Below are positions 55,451 through 63,870 of a stretch of DNA of 64,000 nt, piece after piece; position 1 is the first letter of the stretch; each line of letters starts with the position of its first letter. The translations under genes and the position numbers were made by a program. The stretch comes from Bifidobacterium choloepi (GTDB lineage: Bacteria; Actinomycetota; Actinomycetes; Actinomycetales; Bifidobacteriaceae). Location of the stretch: contig NZ_VYSG01000003.1 in the NCBI RefSeq assembly GCF_010667615.1, positions 124,001-188,000 of the forward strand, read 5' to 3'. Below the pieces are notes generated by a model, which was not told the origin of the DNA, made no database searches, and saw nothing but the letters and a program-made list of their open reading frames with translations.

Positions 55451-55676
55451 CACCGGACAGATAAAAATTGGGACTGTCCGGGTGGATTTGGGGGAATAAT
55501 AGGGGGCAATTCCGGCCGCGGAATGGGAAATTGCAGGGATAAAAACGGCCGAAACCCCGGGCAGGTTTGACTGCAAAAAATTGGGGGAGAAAGGGGAGCG
55601 GCGCCGACGTTTTCGCCCTGTCGGCGCCGCTCCGGCCAGCCGAAAACCGATGAAAAAACGGCTGGTTGTTCCCTTC
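55451..55676 (+). ncRNA. Candidate structured RNA: four consecutive hairpins ending in a U-rich tract
   Basis: Hairpin 1: CACCGGACAG with CTGTCCGGGTG. Hairpin 2: GCAATT with AATTGC around GGCCGCGGAA. Hairpin 3: GAGCGGCGCCGAC with GTCGGCGCCGCTC, a perfect 13-bp stem. Hairpin 4: CCAGCCG with CGGCTGG, followed by TTGTTCCCTTCTTCT. A-rich linkers (TAAAAAT, GAAAACCGATGAAAAAA) separate them. There is no coding frame. It sits between the pilin-like gene and the sortase and could be a small RNA, a leader of the sortase transcript or only terminators. No known family is recognised. Confidence 0.35.
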
Positions 55677-55938
55677 TTCTGTGTTATTCATTCATGGTAA
55701 GTCTCGGTGGGCTTGCCCAAGGCGGCTCAATCTGGCCAGTGATCGAATCGGTCGGATCGTCGCCGCAGGAAACATTAAAACTCGCCGACCTGTTTTTTGC
55801 ACGGGAATCGTTCACTATTTTGCCGGTTCTTTACATCATTTTTTATGAAACTGTCGGGAGCGTGTGCAGATTGGGCCGGGACGCTCGGCCGGCCGGGCGT
55901 CGGCTGGTACGCTCGAAGCCAGACAGAAAGCGAGAACG
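55677..55938. other. Upstream region of the sortase gene
   Basis: It holds the repeated word (GGGAATCGTTC, exact core 55805-55813) and a T-rich stretch (CATCATTTTTTATG near 55840), but no gene that I can support. A promoter for the sortase is likely here. Confidence 0.4.
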
Positions 55939-57147
55939 ATGGGCAACGGCAGCGACGACCTGAAACACGAACTGTTCGGCGACGATCCTTCCGCCGACAC
56001 CGACGACTTTTTCGACACTCTTCACGATCCTTCCGACGATGCCCCGCGCGACGAAGGCGCCGGGGCGATCGGCGATGCCGGCGATGCCGCTACGGGCGGC
56101 GCGGGCGGCGACTCCGGCGATGGCACAGTGCCGCCGAGCTCCGGCGATCCCGGCAACTCCGACGGAGGCAACTCCGGCGACGGAGACCACCATGATGGCG
56201 GCGACGACGGCGAGATCGTGCCGGACGAATCGTCCAAGCAGCTCGACGCGACGCGGCGCAAGCATTCCAACACGCGCTTCTACCTGACGATCGTCGCGAT
56301 GATCCTGTTGCTGCTCGTCGGCGTCGGGCTCATTCTCTATCCGTCGATCGCCGACGCGTGGAACCGACACGTCTCCTCGAAGGCGGTGGCCGGGTACGTT
56401 GAGGCCGTCGAGAACATGAGCACCGAGGAGCGCGACGCGCAGCTCGCCAAGGCGAACGCGTACAACGCGGCGCTTGTCGGTCGCGGCACGAGCCGGTTCA
56501 TTCCGACGGACGCCGAGCACGAGGAGTACGAGTCGATCCTCGACGTGACCGGCACCGGCATCATGGGCTACGTGACGATCCCGAAGATTTCCGTGCGCGT
56601 GCCGATCTACCACGGCACGTCCGACACCGTGCTGCAGATCGCGGCCGGCCACCTCGAGGGATCGTCGCTGCCGGTCGGAGGGCCGTCCACGCACGCCGCC
56701 ATTTCCGGCCACACCGGCCTGCCGTCGGCGCTGCTGTTCACCGGCCTTGACCGGCTCAAGGAAGGCGACACGTTCACGATCACCGTCTTCGACGAGGTGC
56801 TCACGTACGAAGTTTCCGAAATCAACGTCGTCGAGCCGACCGACGTCTCCGACCTCGAGATCAAGGAGGGCGAGGACCTCGTCTCGCTGATCACGTGCAC
56901 GCCGTACGGCGTCAACTCGCATCGCCTGATTGTCACGGGGCACAGGATCCCGACGCCGACGGCCGACGATGCCGACCCGGGCATCGACCAGGCGCTCGTC
57001 AAGGACATCGCGATGATTGTCGCGGCGCTCGTCATCATCGGCGGCACCGTCGCGGCCATTTTCCTGCGGCGGCACTTCCGGCTGAAGAAGGCCGCGGAGG
57101 CGGCGGCCGGCCTGACCGGCGGCGGCAAGCACGCGGCGAGGAAGTGA
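55939..57147 (+). CDS. srtC: Class C (pilus-type) sortase with long acidic N-terminus
   Basis: A 402-residue sortase. The catalytic domain has GYVTIPKISVRVPIYHGTSD, SGHTGLPSALLF (His near 258), LITCTPYGVNSHRLIVTGHR (Cys near 320, Arg near 330), as in class C pilin polymerases. Membrane helices lie near 112-133 and 357-378. About 90 Asp/Gly-rich cytoplasmic residues precede the first helix (SDDLKHELFGDDPSADTDDF, DGGNSGDGDHHDGG); these are unusual for the class. The basic C-terminus (GGKHAARK) resembles the tails of the two adhesins. It should cut and link their LPxAG sorting signals. The ATG at 55939 has GAAAGCGAGAA upstream. It is the third gene of the surface-fibre locus. Confidence 0.9.
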   Translation: MGNGSDDLKHELFGDDPSADTDDFFDTLHDPSDDAPRDEGAGAIGDAGDAATGGAGGDSGDGTVPPSSGDPGNSDGGNSGDGDHHDGGDDGEIVPDESSKQLDATRRKHSNTRFYLTIVAMILLLLVGVGLILYPSIADAWNRHVSSKAVAGYVEAVENMSTEERDAQLAKANAYNAALVGRGTSRFIPTDAEHEEYESILDVTGTGIMGYVTIPKISVRVPIYHGTSDTVLQIAAGHLEGSSLPVGGPSTHAAISGHTGLPSALLFTGLDRLKEGDTFTITVFDEVLTYEVSEINVVEPTDVSDLEIKEGEDLVSLITCTPYGVNSHRLIVTGHRIPTPTADDADPGIDQALVKDIAMIVAALVIIGGTVAAIFLRRHFRLKKAAEAAAGLTGGGKHAARK

Positions 57148-57172
57148 TCCGGACCGCCTCTCTTGATGTCTT

Positions 57173-57213
57173 GATGTCGCGAACCCGAGCCGCCGGCTCG
57201 GGTTCGCGACATC
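57173..57213. repeat. 41-bp GATGTC hairpin, family B
   Basis: GATGTC-CGC... reads GATGTCGCGAACCCGAGC and its complement GCTCGGGTTCGCGACATC around CGCCG; perfect 18-bp stem. Confidence 0.85.
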
Positions 57214-57248
57214 AGGAGAGGGCGCCTGAAAACTGGGTTTTTGGTATG

Positions 57249-57272
57249 GGGGAAGAATCGTTCCCCCTTTTT
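57249..57272 (+). terminator. Hairpin made from the repeated word, followed by T-run
   Basis: GGGGGAAGAATCGTTCCCCC then TTTTTCC: the GAA/TTC halves of the word GAATCGTTC extend into a G5/C5 stem. It could terminate the sortase transcript, 100 bp downstream, and is 55 bp before the ACT-domain gene. Confidence 0.5.
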
Positions 57273-57317
57273 CCATATACTGAGGGGACGAACCGTAGCC
57301 TCTGAAAAGGGAGTGTC

Positions 57318-57590
57318 ATGAACAAGGCCATCATCACCGTCGTCGGTCAGGATACCGTGGGCATCATCGCGCGGGTCTGCACGTACCTGTCCGGTCACAA
57401 CACGAACGTCCTCGACATCTCCCAGACGATCATCCAGGGATATTTCAACATGATGATGATCGTCGATTACTCGGAGGCGGACGTGAGCTTCGAGACGATC
57501 GTCGGCGACCTCGAGGCGCTCGGCGAGGACATCGGCGTGCGCATCCGCTGCCAGCGCGAGGAAATCTTCACGAAGATGCACCGCGTGTGA
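57318..57590 (+). CDS. ACT domain-containing protein (UPF0237)
   Basis: A 90-residue protein that is a single ACT domain: AIITVVGQDTVGIIARVCTY, TNVLDISQTIIQGYFNMMMI, DIGVRIRCQREEIFTKMHRV. It belongs to the UPF0237 group (GcvR-like small ACT proteins) that commonly precedes a UPF0210/DUF711 gene, as here. ACT domains bind amino acids, so it may sense an amino acid and regulate its partner; this is inference. AAAAGGGAG precedes the ATG at 57318. The gap to the next gene is 69 bp and contains one copy of the repeated word. Confidence 0.9.
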   Translation: MNKAIITVVGQDTVGIIARVCTYLSGHNTNVLDISQTIIQGYFNMMMIVDYSEADVSFETIVGDLEALGEDIGVRIRCQREEIFTKMHRV

Positions 57591-57614
57591 GTCGCGGGAG
57601 TGTTCGCGACGGAA

Positions 57615-57623
57615 GAATCGTTC
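57615..57623 (+). repeat. GAATCGTTC word before the DUF711 gene
   Basis: ACGGAAGAATCGTTC, 37 bp before the start at 57660, between two genes that are usually one operon. Confidence 0.7.
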
Positions 57624-57659
57624 GAAATTTTCGCAAGTATTGAGTGAGGAATTTTTTCG

Positions 57660-59024
57660 ATGCTGAATATCATGGAGGTCCACGAGACCAACCAGATGAT
57701 CGAGCAGGAGAAGCTCGACGTCCGCACGATCACGATGGGCATCAGCCTGCTCGACTGCGCCAGCGAGTCGCTTGAGCGCACGTGCCAGAACATCTATGAC
57801 AAGATCACGCGGCTCGCGAAGGACCTGGTGCCGACCGGCGAGGCCATCGAGCGCGACTTCGGCATTCCGATCGTCAACAAGCGCATCACCGTCACGCCGA
57901 TCGCGCTGGTCGGCGCGAGCTGCTGCAAGACGTCGGCCGACTTCGTGCAGATCGCGCACGCGCTCGACCGCGCCGCGAAGAAGGTGGGCGTCGACCTGAT
58001 CGGCGGCTACTCGGCCCTGGTGTCCAAGTCCATGACGCCGGCGGAGGAGCTGCTGATCCGCTCGCTGCCGCAGGCGCTGTCGGAGACCGACATCGTCTGC
58101 TCGTCGGTCAATGTCGGCTCGACGAAGACCGGCATCGACATGAACGCCGTCGCGATGCTGGGTCACGTCATCAAGGAAGTCGCCGAGGCAACTGCCGATA
58201 ACGATTCGTACGGCTGTGTCAAGTTCGTGGCGTTCTGCAACGCGCCCGACGACAATCCGTTCATGGCGGGCGGCTTCCACGGCGTGACGGAAGGCGACGC
58301 CGTCATCAACGTCGGCGTGTCCGGACCGGGCGTGGTGTCGTCGGCGCTGGACGCGGCGCGCGGCAAGGACTTCGAGTTCCTGTGCGAGACAATCAAGCGC
58401 ACGGCGTTCAAGATCACGCGCGTCGGCCAGCTGGTGGCGCAGGAGGCGTCGGCGCGACTGGGCGTGCCGTTTGGCATTATCGACCTGTCGCTGGCGCCGA
58501 CGCCGGCCGTCGGCGATTCGGTCGGCGAGGTTTTGGAGAAGATTGGGCTCGCGCAGGTTGGTTGCCCGGGCACCACTGCAGCTTTGGCGATGTTGAACGA
58601 CCAGGTGAAGAAGGGCGGCATCATGGCGTCCTCGTACGTCGGCGGCCTGTCCGGCGCGTTCATCCCGGTCTCGGAAGACAAGAACATGATCGACGCGGCG
58701 GCCTCCGGATGCCTGACGATCGCCAAGCTGGAAGCGATGACGTGCGTCTGCTCGGTCGGCCTCGACATGATCGCGATCCCGGGCGACACCCCGGCCTCGA
58801 CGATTTCCGGCCTGATCGCCGACGAGGCCGCGATCGGCATGGTCAACCAGAAGACGACCGCCGTCCGCGTGATCCCGGTCGTCGGCAAGGGCGTGGGCGA
58901 CATGGCCAACTTCGGCGGCCTGATGGGCTACGCGCCGATCATGCCCGTCAACACCGTCTCCTGCGAGGAATTCGTCAACCGCAAGGGCCGCATTCCGGCG
59001 CCGATCCATTCCTTCAAGAACTGA
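57660..59024 (+). CDS. UPF0210 / DUF711 (PFL-like) family protein
   Basis: A 454-residue protein of the UPF0210 family. It shows [75 protein letters not shown] and [20 protein letters not shown]. The family is structurally related to glycyl-radical (PFL-like) folds but carries no obvious radical Gly motif, and its reaction is unknown. The pairing with a small ACT protein upstream is conserved in many Firmicutes and actinobacteria. GAGGAA precedes ATG 57660 at about 9 nt. Cytosolic; no insertions compared with the expected ~450 residues. Confidence 0.9.
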   Translation: MLNIMEVHETNQMIEQEKLDVRTITMGISLLDCASESLERTCQNIYDKITRLAKDLVPTGEAIERDFGIPIVNKRITVTPIALVGASCCKTSADFVQIAHALDRAAKKVGVDLIGGYSALVSKSMTPAEELLIRSLPQALSETDIVCSSVNVGSTKTGIDMNAVAMLGHVIKEVAEATADNDSYGCVKFVAFCNAPDDNPFMAGGFHGVTEGDAVINVGVSGPGVVSSALDAARGKDFEFLCETIKRTAFKITRVGQLVAQEASARLGVPFGIIDLSLAPTPAVGDSVGEVLEKIGLAQVGCPGTTAALAMLNDQVKKGGIMASSYVGGLSGAFIPVSEDKNMIDAAASGCLTIAKLEAMTCVCSVGLDMIAIPGDTPASTISGLIADEAAIGMVNQKTTAVRVIPVVGKGVGDMANFGGLMGYAPIMPVNTVSCEEFVNRKGRIPAPIHSFKN

Positions 59025-59036
59025 GGCCCCGGCCAA

Positions 59037-59245
59037 AGCTCCCTGGAAGGGAGCTGGCCGCGAAGCGGTCTGAGGGTCGACCGCCGATGTCGCCGAAGGC
59101 GACGAGTGCGCGCTGGAACGTGAGAAGTCCCGTACGACCCAAGTTCTACGGGACTCTTCAACTTCCAGCGCGTCCGCGTCGCTCCGCGACGACGGACGGT
59201 CGACCCTCAGCCTTGCTCCGCTCGGCAGCTCCCTTCCAGGGAGCT
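59037..59245. repeat. ~208-bp palindromic element, copy 3
   Basis: Ends AGCTCCCTGGAAGGGAGCT and AGCTCCCTTCCAGGGAGCT; inner GGCCGCGAAGCGGTC, GAGGGTCGACCG, GCGCGCTGGAACG and the mirrored TTCCAGCGCG. The centre differs from copies 1 and 2. It starts 12 bp after the DUF711 stop. Confidence 0.85.
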
Positions 59246-59275
59246 TCTTTCCTTGTGATGGCGCGGGAAGCGGAA

Positions 59276-59284
59276 GAATCGTTC
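59276..59284 (+). repeat. GAATCGTTC word before trmL
   Basis: GCGGAAGAATCGTTC, running into CAATAC (possible -10), 12 bp before the candidate start at 59297. Confidence 0.65.
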
Positions 59285-59296
59285 AATACAGTCGGT

Positions 59297-59986
59297 ATGA
59301 TTCTGACGAACGAATCTTTCCTAGAAAGTGGCACAGTGAGCGAAGAGACAATGCCGGCGCAGAATCCGGAACAGCAGGTCGAGAAGATGTTCGAGTACGG
59401 CTACCGCAAGTCGAACTACGGACCGGACGAGCTCGTGACCGACGCGCACGGCAACCCGATTTCCGTCGTCGACGCGATGATGAAGCCGGAGGACGCCGCG
59501 AAGATGGAGACGTCGACGCCGCACCTGTGCTACTACTCGCCGCGCATCCCCGGCAACACCGGCTCCGCCATCCGCCTGTGCGCGGTGACCGGCAGCGTGC
59601 TGCATCTCGTCGAGCCGCTCGGCTTCAACCTGCGCGACACCAAGCTCCGCCGCGCCGGCCTCGACTACCATGACATGGCGCACGTCGTGCTCCACCCGAA
59701 CTTCGAGAGCCTCGTCGAGTCGATGCCGAACTCGCGCATCATCGCGTTCACGGCGCACGCGACGAAGCTGTACACCGAGATCGAATACAAGCCGACCGAC
59801 ATCCTGCTGTTCGGTCCCGAGCCCGGCAACATTCCCGATCCGGTCGACATCATGTTCGGCCCTCACGTCGCCGAGCAGGTTCGCCTGCCGATGCGCCCGA
59901 GCCTGCGCTCGCTGAACCTCACCAATACCGCTTCCATTGCGCTCTATGAGGCCTGGCGACAGCTCGGTTTCGAAGGCGGCGAGTGA
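59297..59986 (+). CDS. trmL: tRNA (cytidine/uridine-34-2'-O)-methyltransferase TrmL (SpoU family)
   Basis: A 229-residue SPOUT methyltransferase. The catalytic core has LCYYSPRIPGNTGSAIRLCA (conserved N-x-G-N-T/R-type motif 1 with Arg), DILLFGPEPGNIPDPV (motif 2) and LRSLNLTNTASIALYEAWRQ (motif 3, SAM knot). It methylates the wobble ribose of tRNA-Leu in TrmL. An extra 70 or so N-terminal residues precede the core compared with E. coli. Start uncertain: ATG 59297 (about 7 nt after CAATAC, possibly leaderless), GTG 59336 or ATG 59351. None has a strong ribosome binding site. Confidence 0.85.
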   Translation: MILTNESFLESGTVSEETMPAQNPEQQVEKMFEYGYRKSNYGPDELVTDAHGNPISVVDAMMKPEDAAKMETSTPHLCYYSPRIPGNTGSAIRLCAVTGSVLHLVEPLGFNLRDTKLRRAGLDYHDMAHVVLHPNFESLVESMPNSRIIAFTAHATKLYTEIEYKPTDILLFGPEPGNIPDPVDIMFGPHVAEQVRLPMRPSLRSLNLTNTASIALYEAWRQLGFEGGE

Positions 59987-60146
59987 GCCGGAGCCGAGTC
60001 GGGGCTGGTTTGTCGCCGATTCAGCGCCTAACCGGTGCCTAAGCCGGTGCGAAGGTGACAAAATGGGACGCCGATTGCTCATGAATGCCCAAAATGGAGC
60101 AAATCCGCACGGGTGAGGGTGAATGGAAGGGTGGTCTCGGAGGGCG
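59987..60146. other. Intergenic, no gene seen
   Basis: A spacer after trmL with GCCTAACCGGTGCCTAAGCC (a short direct repeat of GCCTAA-CCGGTG) but no hairpin with T-run. Confidence 0.4.
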
Positions 60147-60296
60147 ACCTCGCACTTTCCAGAGGGGCATTTGAGAAGTGCGAAGATTTACCCCTACTTT
60201 AAAAGAAAAACGGCGGAATTCCGCCGTTTTTCTTTTTGCCGGGACAGGAGGAACTTCGCATTTTCCAAATGCCCTTCTGGAAAGTGCGAAGTCGGT
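60147..60296. repeat. Composite family C element with central terminator hairpin
   Basis: Outer parts: CCTCGCACTTTCC/GAGAAGTGCGAAG and CTTCGCATTTTCC/GGAAAGTGCGAAG. Centre: AAAAACGGCGGAATTCCGCC followed by GTTTTTC (60208-60233), a perfect stem with T-run usable in both directions. It lies between converging trmL and mannanase genes. The element at 63698-63842 has the same build. Confidence 0.75.
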
Positions 60297-60300
60297 CCTA

Positions 60301-63300
60301 TCAGTGCCTCAGCCTGAGGATCAGGAGGGCGCCGGCGGCTGCGGCAGCTAGGGCTATGACGAGGGCCATGACGACCATCGAGACCGGGGAGCCGGTGTTG
60401 GCGAGGGCGCTGGCCGGCGTCGTCGACTCCGTCGACGGGTCGGCGCTCGTGGCGGAGTCGCTGGACGTGCCGTCGGCCGAGGTGCCGTCGGTGATGCCGG
60501 TGGCCGAGGAGCCGTCGGTGGTGCCGTCGGCCGAGGAGCCGGTCGAGCCGGAGTTTCCAGTGGAGGAACCGCCGATGAGGGAGTCGTCAGTGCCGGTGGA
60601 TGAGTCAGTCGAGCCGGTGGTGATCGGGCAGGTTGACGGGTCGACGGCGGTGATGTCGGCGTAGGTCGACGGGCGGGTAGTCGTCGACGCGACAGCCGCG
60701 GAGGGCGCATCGGCGCCGGACTCGTCGGAAGAGTCGCTGATGTCGGACTCGTCACTGGCGTCGTCTGCGGTTGCCGAGCTGTCGGCGACGTACGGGTCGC
60801 GCTCACCGGTCAGCGTGACGGCGTCGATGATCAGGTCGCCGGTGCGCGGGCGGTTGCCGCCGTTGTCGTTGACGTACAGCGCGAACGAGCCGACCTGGCT
60901 GAGCAGCTGCTGTGACGTCGAATTGCCGGCGTTCGCGGTGTCCCACGACGCGACCGTCCAGTCGGAGCCGTCGCCGTCGGCGTCGCCGAAGCTCAGCGTG
61001 ACGAGGCCGCCGTCGGTGCCGGAGATGTCGGGATACGCCTCGAACGTGACGCCGCCGGCGTTGATCTGCACGACGAACAGGTGGTCCGACCCGTCCGGCT
61101 TCAGGTACATCTGCAGTGCCGAATACCCCGACCAGTCCTGCTTTGTCGAGTAGGAACGCTGGAAGCCGTTGTAGGACGGATAGCTGTCGAAGTCGTAGTG
61201 GAGGTCGCCGGCCTGCGAACCGTCGTCGGGCGACGTCGTCAGCGTGAAGCTCGCCTTCGCGGCATTGTTCGGAGAGTAGGCGGCCTGTAGCTCGGCGTCG
61301 GAATCGTAGCCGTCGAAGCTCTCGACGTCGGCGACGTCGGTGTCGGTGGCCGCGCCGAGCTTGACGGTGACGGTGCCGTTGAGGTCGGCAAGCTGGTTGC
61401 CTTCCGTGTCCGCGACGGCCGCCGTGAGCGCGAGCTTGCCGCCGTCGTCGGGGTCGATGCCGGCGGCGTCGAGATCGAGCGTGCCGGTCAGGTAGCCGTT
61501 GCAGACGTAGGAGAGCGTGATGTCGAACGATTCTTCCGTGGCGGCCGTGTTGGCGATGTCGGTGTTGTCCGTGCCGGTGCCGTTGGTGGTGGCGTCGAGG
61601 AGCGTGGCGGTGACGGTGGGCGGGTCGAGGTCGAGGTCCTCGGCGGCGATGTTTTCCGTCTTCACGCGGACCGTCAGGATATGGTGGCCGGTGGCCGGGT
61701 CGACGGTGATGTCGCGGGCGTTGTCGTCGTCGAATCGACTGCCGTCGGTCGGCGTGACGATGCGGGCGGACGCGACGCGCGCGGCGTTGGCGATGTTGTC
61801 GAGCGTGTCCTGGCCGACGGCGGCGGCCGTGTAGTCGACGTTGGCGGCCGAGGCCATCAGGTTGGCGTTGCTGTTGGCAAAGTCCACGAAGTCGGCCTCG
61901 CCGTCGCTGCCCTTCCACGGCGTGTAGGCCTGGAAGCCCGATCCGCTGCCGCCGAAGTTTGCCCATGTCATCATGTAGGCGACTTGCGGGACGTTCTCGG
62001 CGATCGCGTCGGCGAGCTCGCTGAAGAAGGCGGTGTCGAGGTCGCCGGTGCCGGATTCGTGGAACGCGCGGTCGCCGGATCGTCCGAATTCCGTCAGCGC
62101 GACGACCTTGCCGCGGGCGCTGGCCACATCCGAGATCATCTGCAGGTCCTTGATGACGGTGGCGATCCAGGCGGACGAATCGTTCGAACTGTTGTCCGTG
62201 TCGTAGTCGTCGTAGCCGAGGATGTCCACGAAGTCGTCGCCGGGGTAGGTGGCGAGGTAGTCGGTGGCGTCGCCGTTGAAGGTGCCGCCGGGGGAGTAGG
62301 CGAAGAGCAGGTTGTGGACGCCTTTCACGTCGCGCAGGTAGTCGACGATGTAGCGATAGAGCTCGATGTACTCGGCATTGCTCGCGTGCGTGGCGCCCCA
62401 CCAGAACCAGCTGCCGTTGTTTTCGTGCAGCGGGCGGAAGATGATCGGGATCTGGGTGCCGTCGGCGCGGACGGCGTCGTTGGCGACGGCGGCGATGCCG
62501 TCGAGCATGGCGTTGAACGTGCCGGAGTAGTCGCCGCCCGGCAGGAGGTCGGCGACGACGGTGGTGGTGTCGGAGTAGTTGCCGCCAGTCGCCGGGTTGT
62601 TCCAGTGAGCCGAGAGCGTGACGATCGCGCCGTCGGCGTCGGCCTGGATGATGTCGTCGGCGAGGAGCTGCGCGTTCTGCGCCGTCGTGTTGTCGGAGAC
62701 GCCGGGCTTCTCGTCGCCGGTCAGCGCGAGGCCGGCGTCCCAGCCCATGACGGCCGGATACTTGCCGGTCATTTCGTAGACGTCGCCATTGGTGGCGGTG
62801 CTGCTGATCGATTCGTCGATGGCGTGCTGCTGGCCGAAGCGCAGGCCGCCCTTCCCGGTCTGCTGGAGCTTGGCGAAGAGGACCTGGGTTTCCTCGGTGG
62901 CGTCGGGATCCGCGGTGGTCGGGGTGGTCGTGGTGTGGGTAGTGGCGGTGGTGGTTGTGGCGAGGGCGGTGGTCGCGGCGGAGGATGCCGCGGCGGTGCC
63001 GGAAGCTTCGTCGGCGCTGGCGATGTCGGCAGTGAACGTCATGGGCACGATCATACCGATCGCCACGATGGCCGCGACGGCCAGACTTTTCGGGCTGCGG
63101 CGCGGGGTGGCGGCGATGCGATTTTCGGGGAGGCGACGCGACGCGGAGCTGACGGTGGCGCGGCCGGAACGATGGTGCGGCGTGGAGCTGGTGGTGACAT
63201 GGTTTTCTGGGAGGCGATGCAGCGTGAAGCTGGTGGTGCGATTTTTTGGACTGTGACGCAGGGCGAAGCCGGCGATGGACGGTGTCTTTGGATGACGGGG

Positions 63301-63411
63301 CTGGGTGGCGGAGGCGAATTGGATCGATGGCGATGATTGAGGCGCATTGTGCTGCGGTGATTGGGACGGATTTGACTGCGATGAGATGAACCGCTTCAGA
63401 TAATTTCTCAT
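60301..63411 (-). CDS. Cell-wall-anchored GH26 beta-mannanase with LAXTG signal
   Basis: A 1036-residue secreted enzyme. The GH26 domain (about 155-500) has RPLHENNGSWFWWG (acid/base Glu near 330), ILGYDDYD and KVVALTEFGRSGD (nucleophile Glu near 440), and VAYMMTWANFGG. Ig-like or CBM-like beta domains follow (YPSYNGFQRSYSTKQDWSGY, FVVQINAGGVTFEAYPDISG suggests a mannan-binding module). Then come a Ser/Thr/Gly linker, LANTG, a helix and a short RLRH tail. LAXTG is the signal of class E housekeeping sortases, different from the LPxAG of the pilus locus. About 108 basic, repeat-bearing residues precede the export helix. It should cut beta-1,4-mannan outside the cell. AAGGAGG lies 13 nt before ATG 63411. 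Confidence 0.88.
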   Translation of the reverse strand: MRNYLKRFISSQSNPSQSPQHNAPQSSPSIQFASATQPRHPKTPSIAGFALRHSPKNRTTSFTLHRLPENHVTTSSTPHHRSGRATVSSASRRLPENRIAATPRRSPKSLAVAAIVAIGMIVPMTFTADIASADEASGTAAASSAATTALATTTTATTHTTTTPTTADPDATEETQVLFAKLQQTGKGGLRFGQQHAIDESISSTATNGDVYEMTGKYPAVMGWDAGLALTGDEKPGVSDNTTAQNAQLLADDIIQADADGAIVTLSAHWNNPATGGNYSDTTTVVADLLPGGDYSGTFNAMLDGIAAVANDAVRADGTQIPIIFRPLHENNGSWFWWGATHASNAEYIELYRYIVDYLRDVKGVHNLLFAYSPGGTFNGDATDYLATYPGDDFVDILGYDDYDTDNSSNDSSAWIATVIKDLQMISDVASARGKVVALTEFGRSGDRAFHESGTGDLDTAFFSELADAIAENVPQVAYMMTWANFGGSGSGFQAYTPWKGSDGEADFVDFANSNANLMASAANVDYTAAAVGQDTLDNIANAARVASARIVTPTDGSRFDDDNARDITVDPATGHHILTVRVKTENIAAEDLDLDPPTVTATLLDATTNGTGTDNTDIANTAATEESFDITLSYVCNGYLTGTLDLDAAGIDPDDGGKLALTAAVADTEGNQLADLNGTVTVKLGAATDTDVADVESFDGYDSDAELQAAYSPNNAAKASFTLTTSPDDGSQAGDLHYDFDSYPSYNGFQRSYSTKQDWSGYSALQMYLKPDGSDHLFVVQINAGGVTFEAYPDISGTDGGLVTLSFGDADGDGSDWTVASWDTANAGNSTSQQLLSQVGSFALYVNDNGGNRPRTGDLIIDAVTLTGERDPYVADSSATADDASDESDISDSSDESGADAPSAAVASTTTRPSTYADITAVDPSTCPITTGSTDSSTGTDDSLIGGSSTGNSGSTGSSADGTTDGSSATGITDGTSADGTSSDSATSADPSTESTTPASALANTGSPVSMVVMALVIALAAAAAGALLILRLRH

Positions 63412-63587
63412 GATGCCCTTCGTCCTCCTTGAGTTCGGGCGTTCTCTCTGAAATGGCGACGAAGATCGAAAAGTCTGCTGAATTCACTGAAATTGCAATG
63501 GTTGCAAAGGTGCTGCAATATAGTGAAGTAGTATCGGCCCTCCTCAGCGAGTCCCTTCGACTCCGTCGTCATTTGCGACGGTAATCG
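63412..63587. other. Mannanase upstream region
   Basis: A non-coding stretch with an AT-rich part (GCAATATAGTGAAGTAGTAT near 63513) that could hold the minus-strand promoter. No gene seen. Confidence 0.4.
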
Positions 63588-63601
63588 CTTAAACGCTTAA
63601 G
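63588..63601. promoter_or_regulatory. LacI-type operator upstream of the mannanase
   Basis: CTTAAACGCTTAAG is a palindrome with CG at the centre and 12 of 14 matching positions, like LacI-family sugar repressor sites. It lies about 180 bp upstream of the mannanase start, so control by a mannan- or mannose-related repressor is plausible. The regulator is not in the window. Confidence 0.5.
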
Positions 63602-63697
63602 TTCAAATCGGGGTCAGGATGTGGGTGGAAAGGCCAAAATGAGGATCATGTGGAGTTGAGACGAGGTCGTTTTGGAGCTCATACACGACTCAACATC

Positions 63698-63842
63698 GCA
63701 CGATTTGAAAGGGCATTTGAAAAGTGCGAAGTTTCCAGCAGGCCGGGAATGGAAAGAATGGCGGAATTTCGCCATTTGCATTTTGAGGGTGGACAAGAAA
63801 CCTCGCACTTTCCAAATGGCCATGCGAATCGTGCGAGGTCAG
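63698..63842. repeat. Composite family C element, copy 2
   Basis: CGCACGATTTGAAAGGGCAT and TTGAAAAGTGCGAAG, a central GAATGGCGGAATTTCGCCATT, then CCTCGCACTTTCCAAATGGC and GCGAATCGTGCGAGG. Same order as 60147-60296. Confidence 0.7.
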
Positions 63843-63857
63843 CTCCCATACTCACCC

Positions 63858-63870
63858 TACAATTGGCCGA
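63858..63870 (+). promoter_or_regulatory. -10 box 7 nt before mutY start (leaderless)
   Basis: TACAAT, TGGCCGA, then ATG at 63871, with no ribosome binding site. Confidence 0.55.

Noticed and set aside
58382..59296. Upstream extension of the trmL frame to 534 codons
   Set aside because: That part lies out of frame within the DUF711 gene and the 208-bp palindromic element; the methyltransferase core starts much later.
60803..63487. 894-codon open frame overlapping the mannanase in another frame
   Set aside because: It is on the same strand as the GH26 gene in a shifted frame, Arg/His-rich throughout, while the other frame carries clear GH26 motifs.
63590..63640. tRNA-like GTTCAAATC arm
   Set aside because: A T-arm-like string without a matching acceptor, D-arm or anticodon stem around it.
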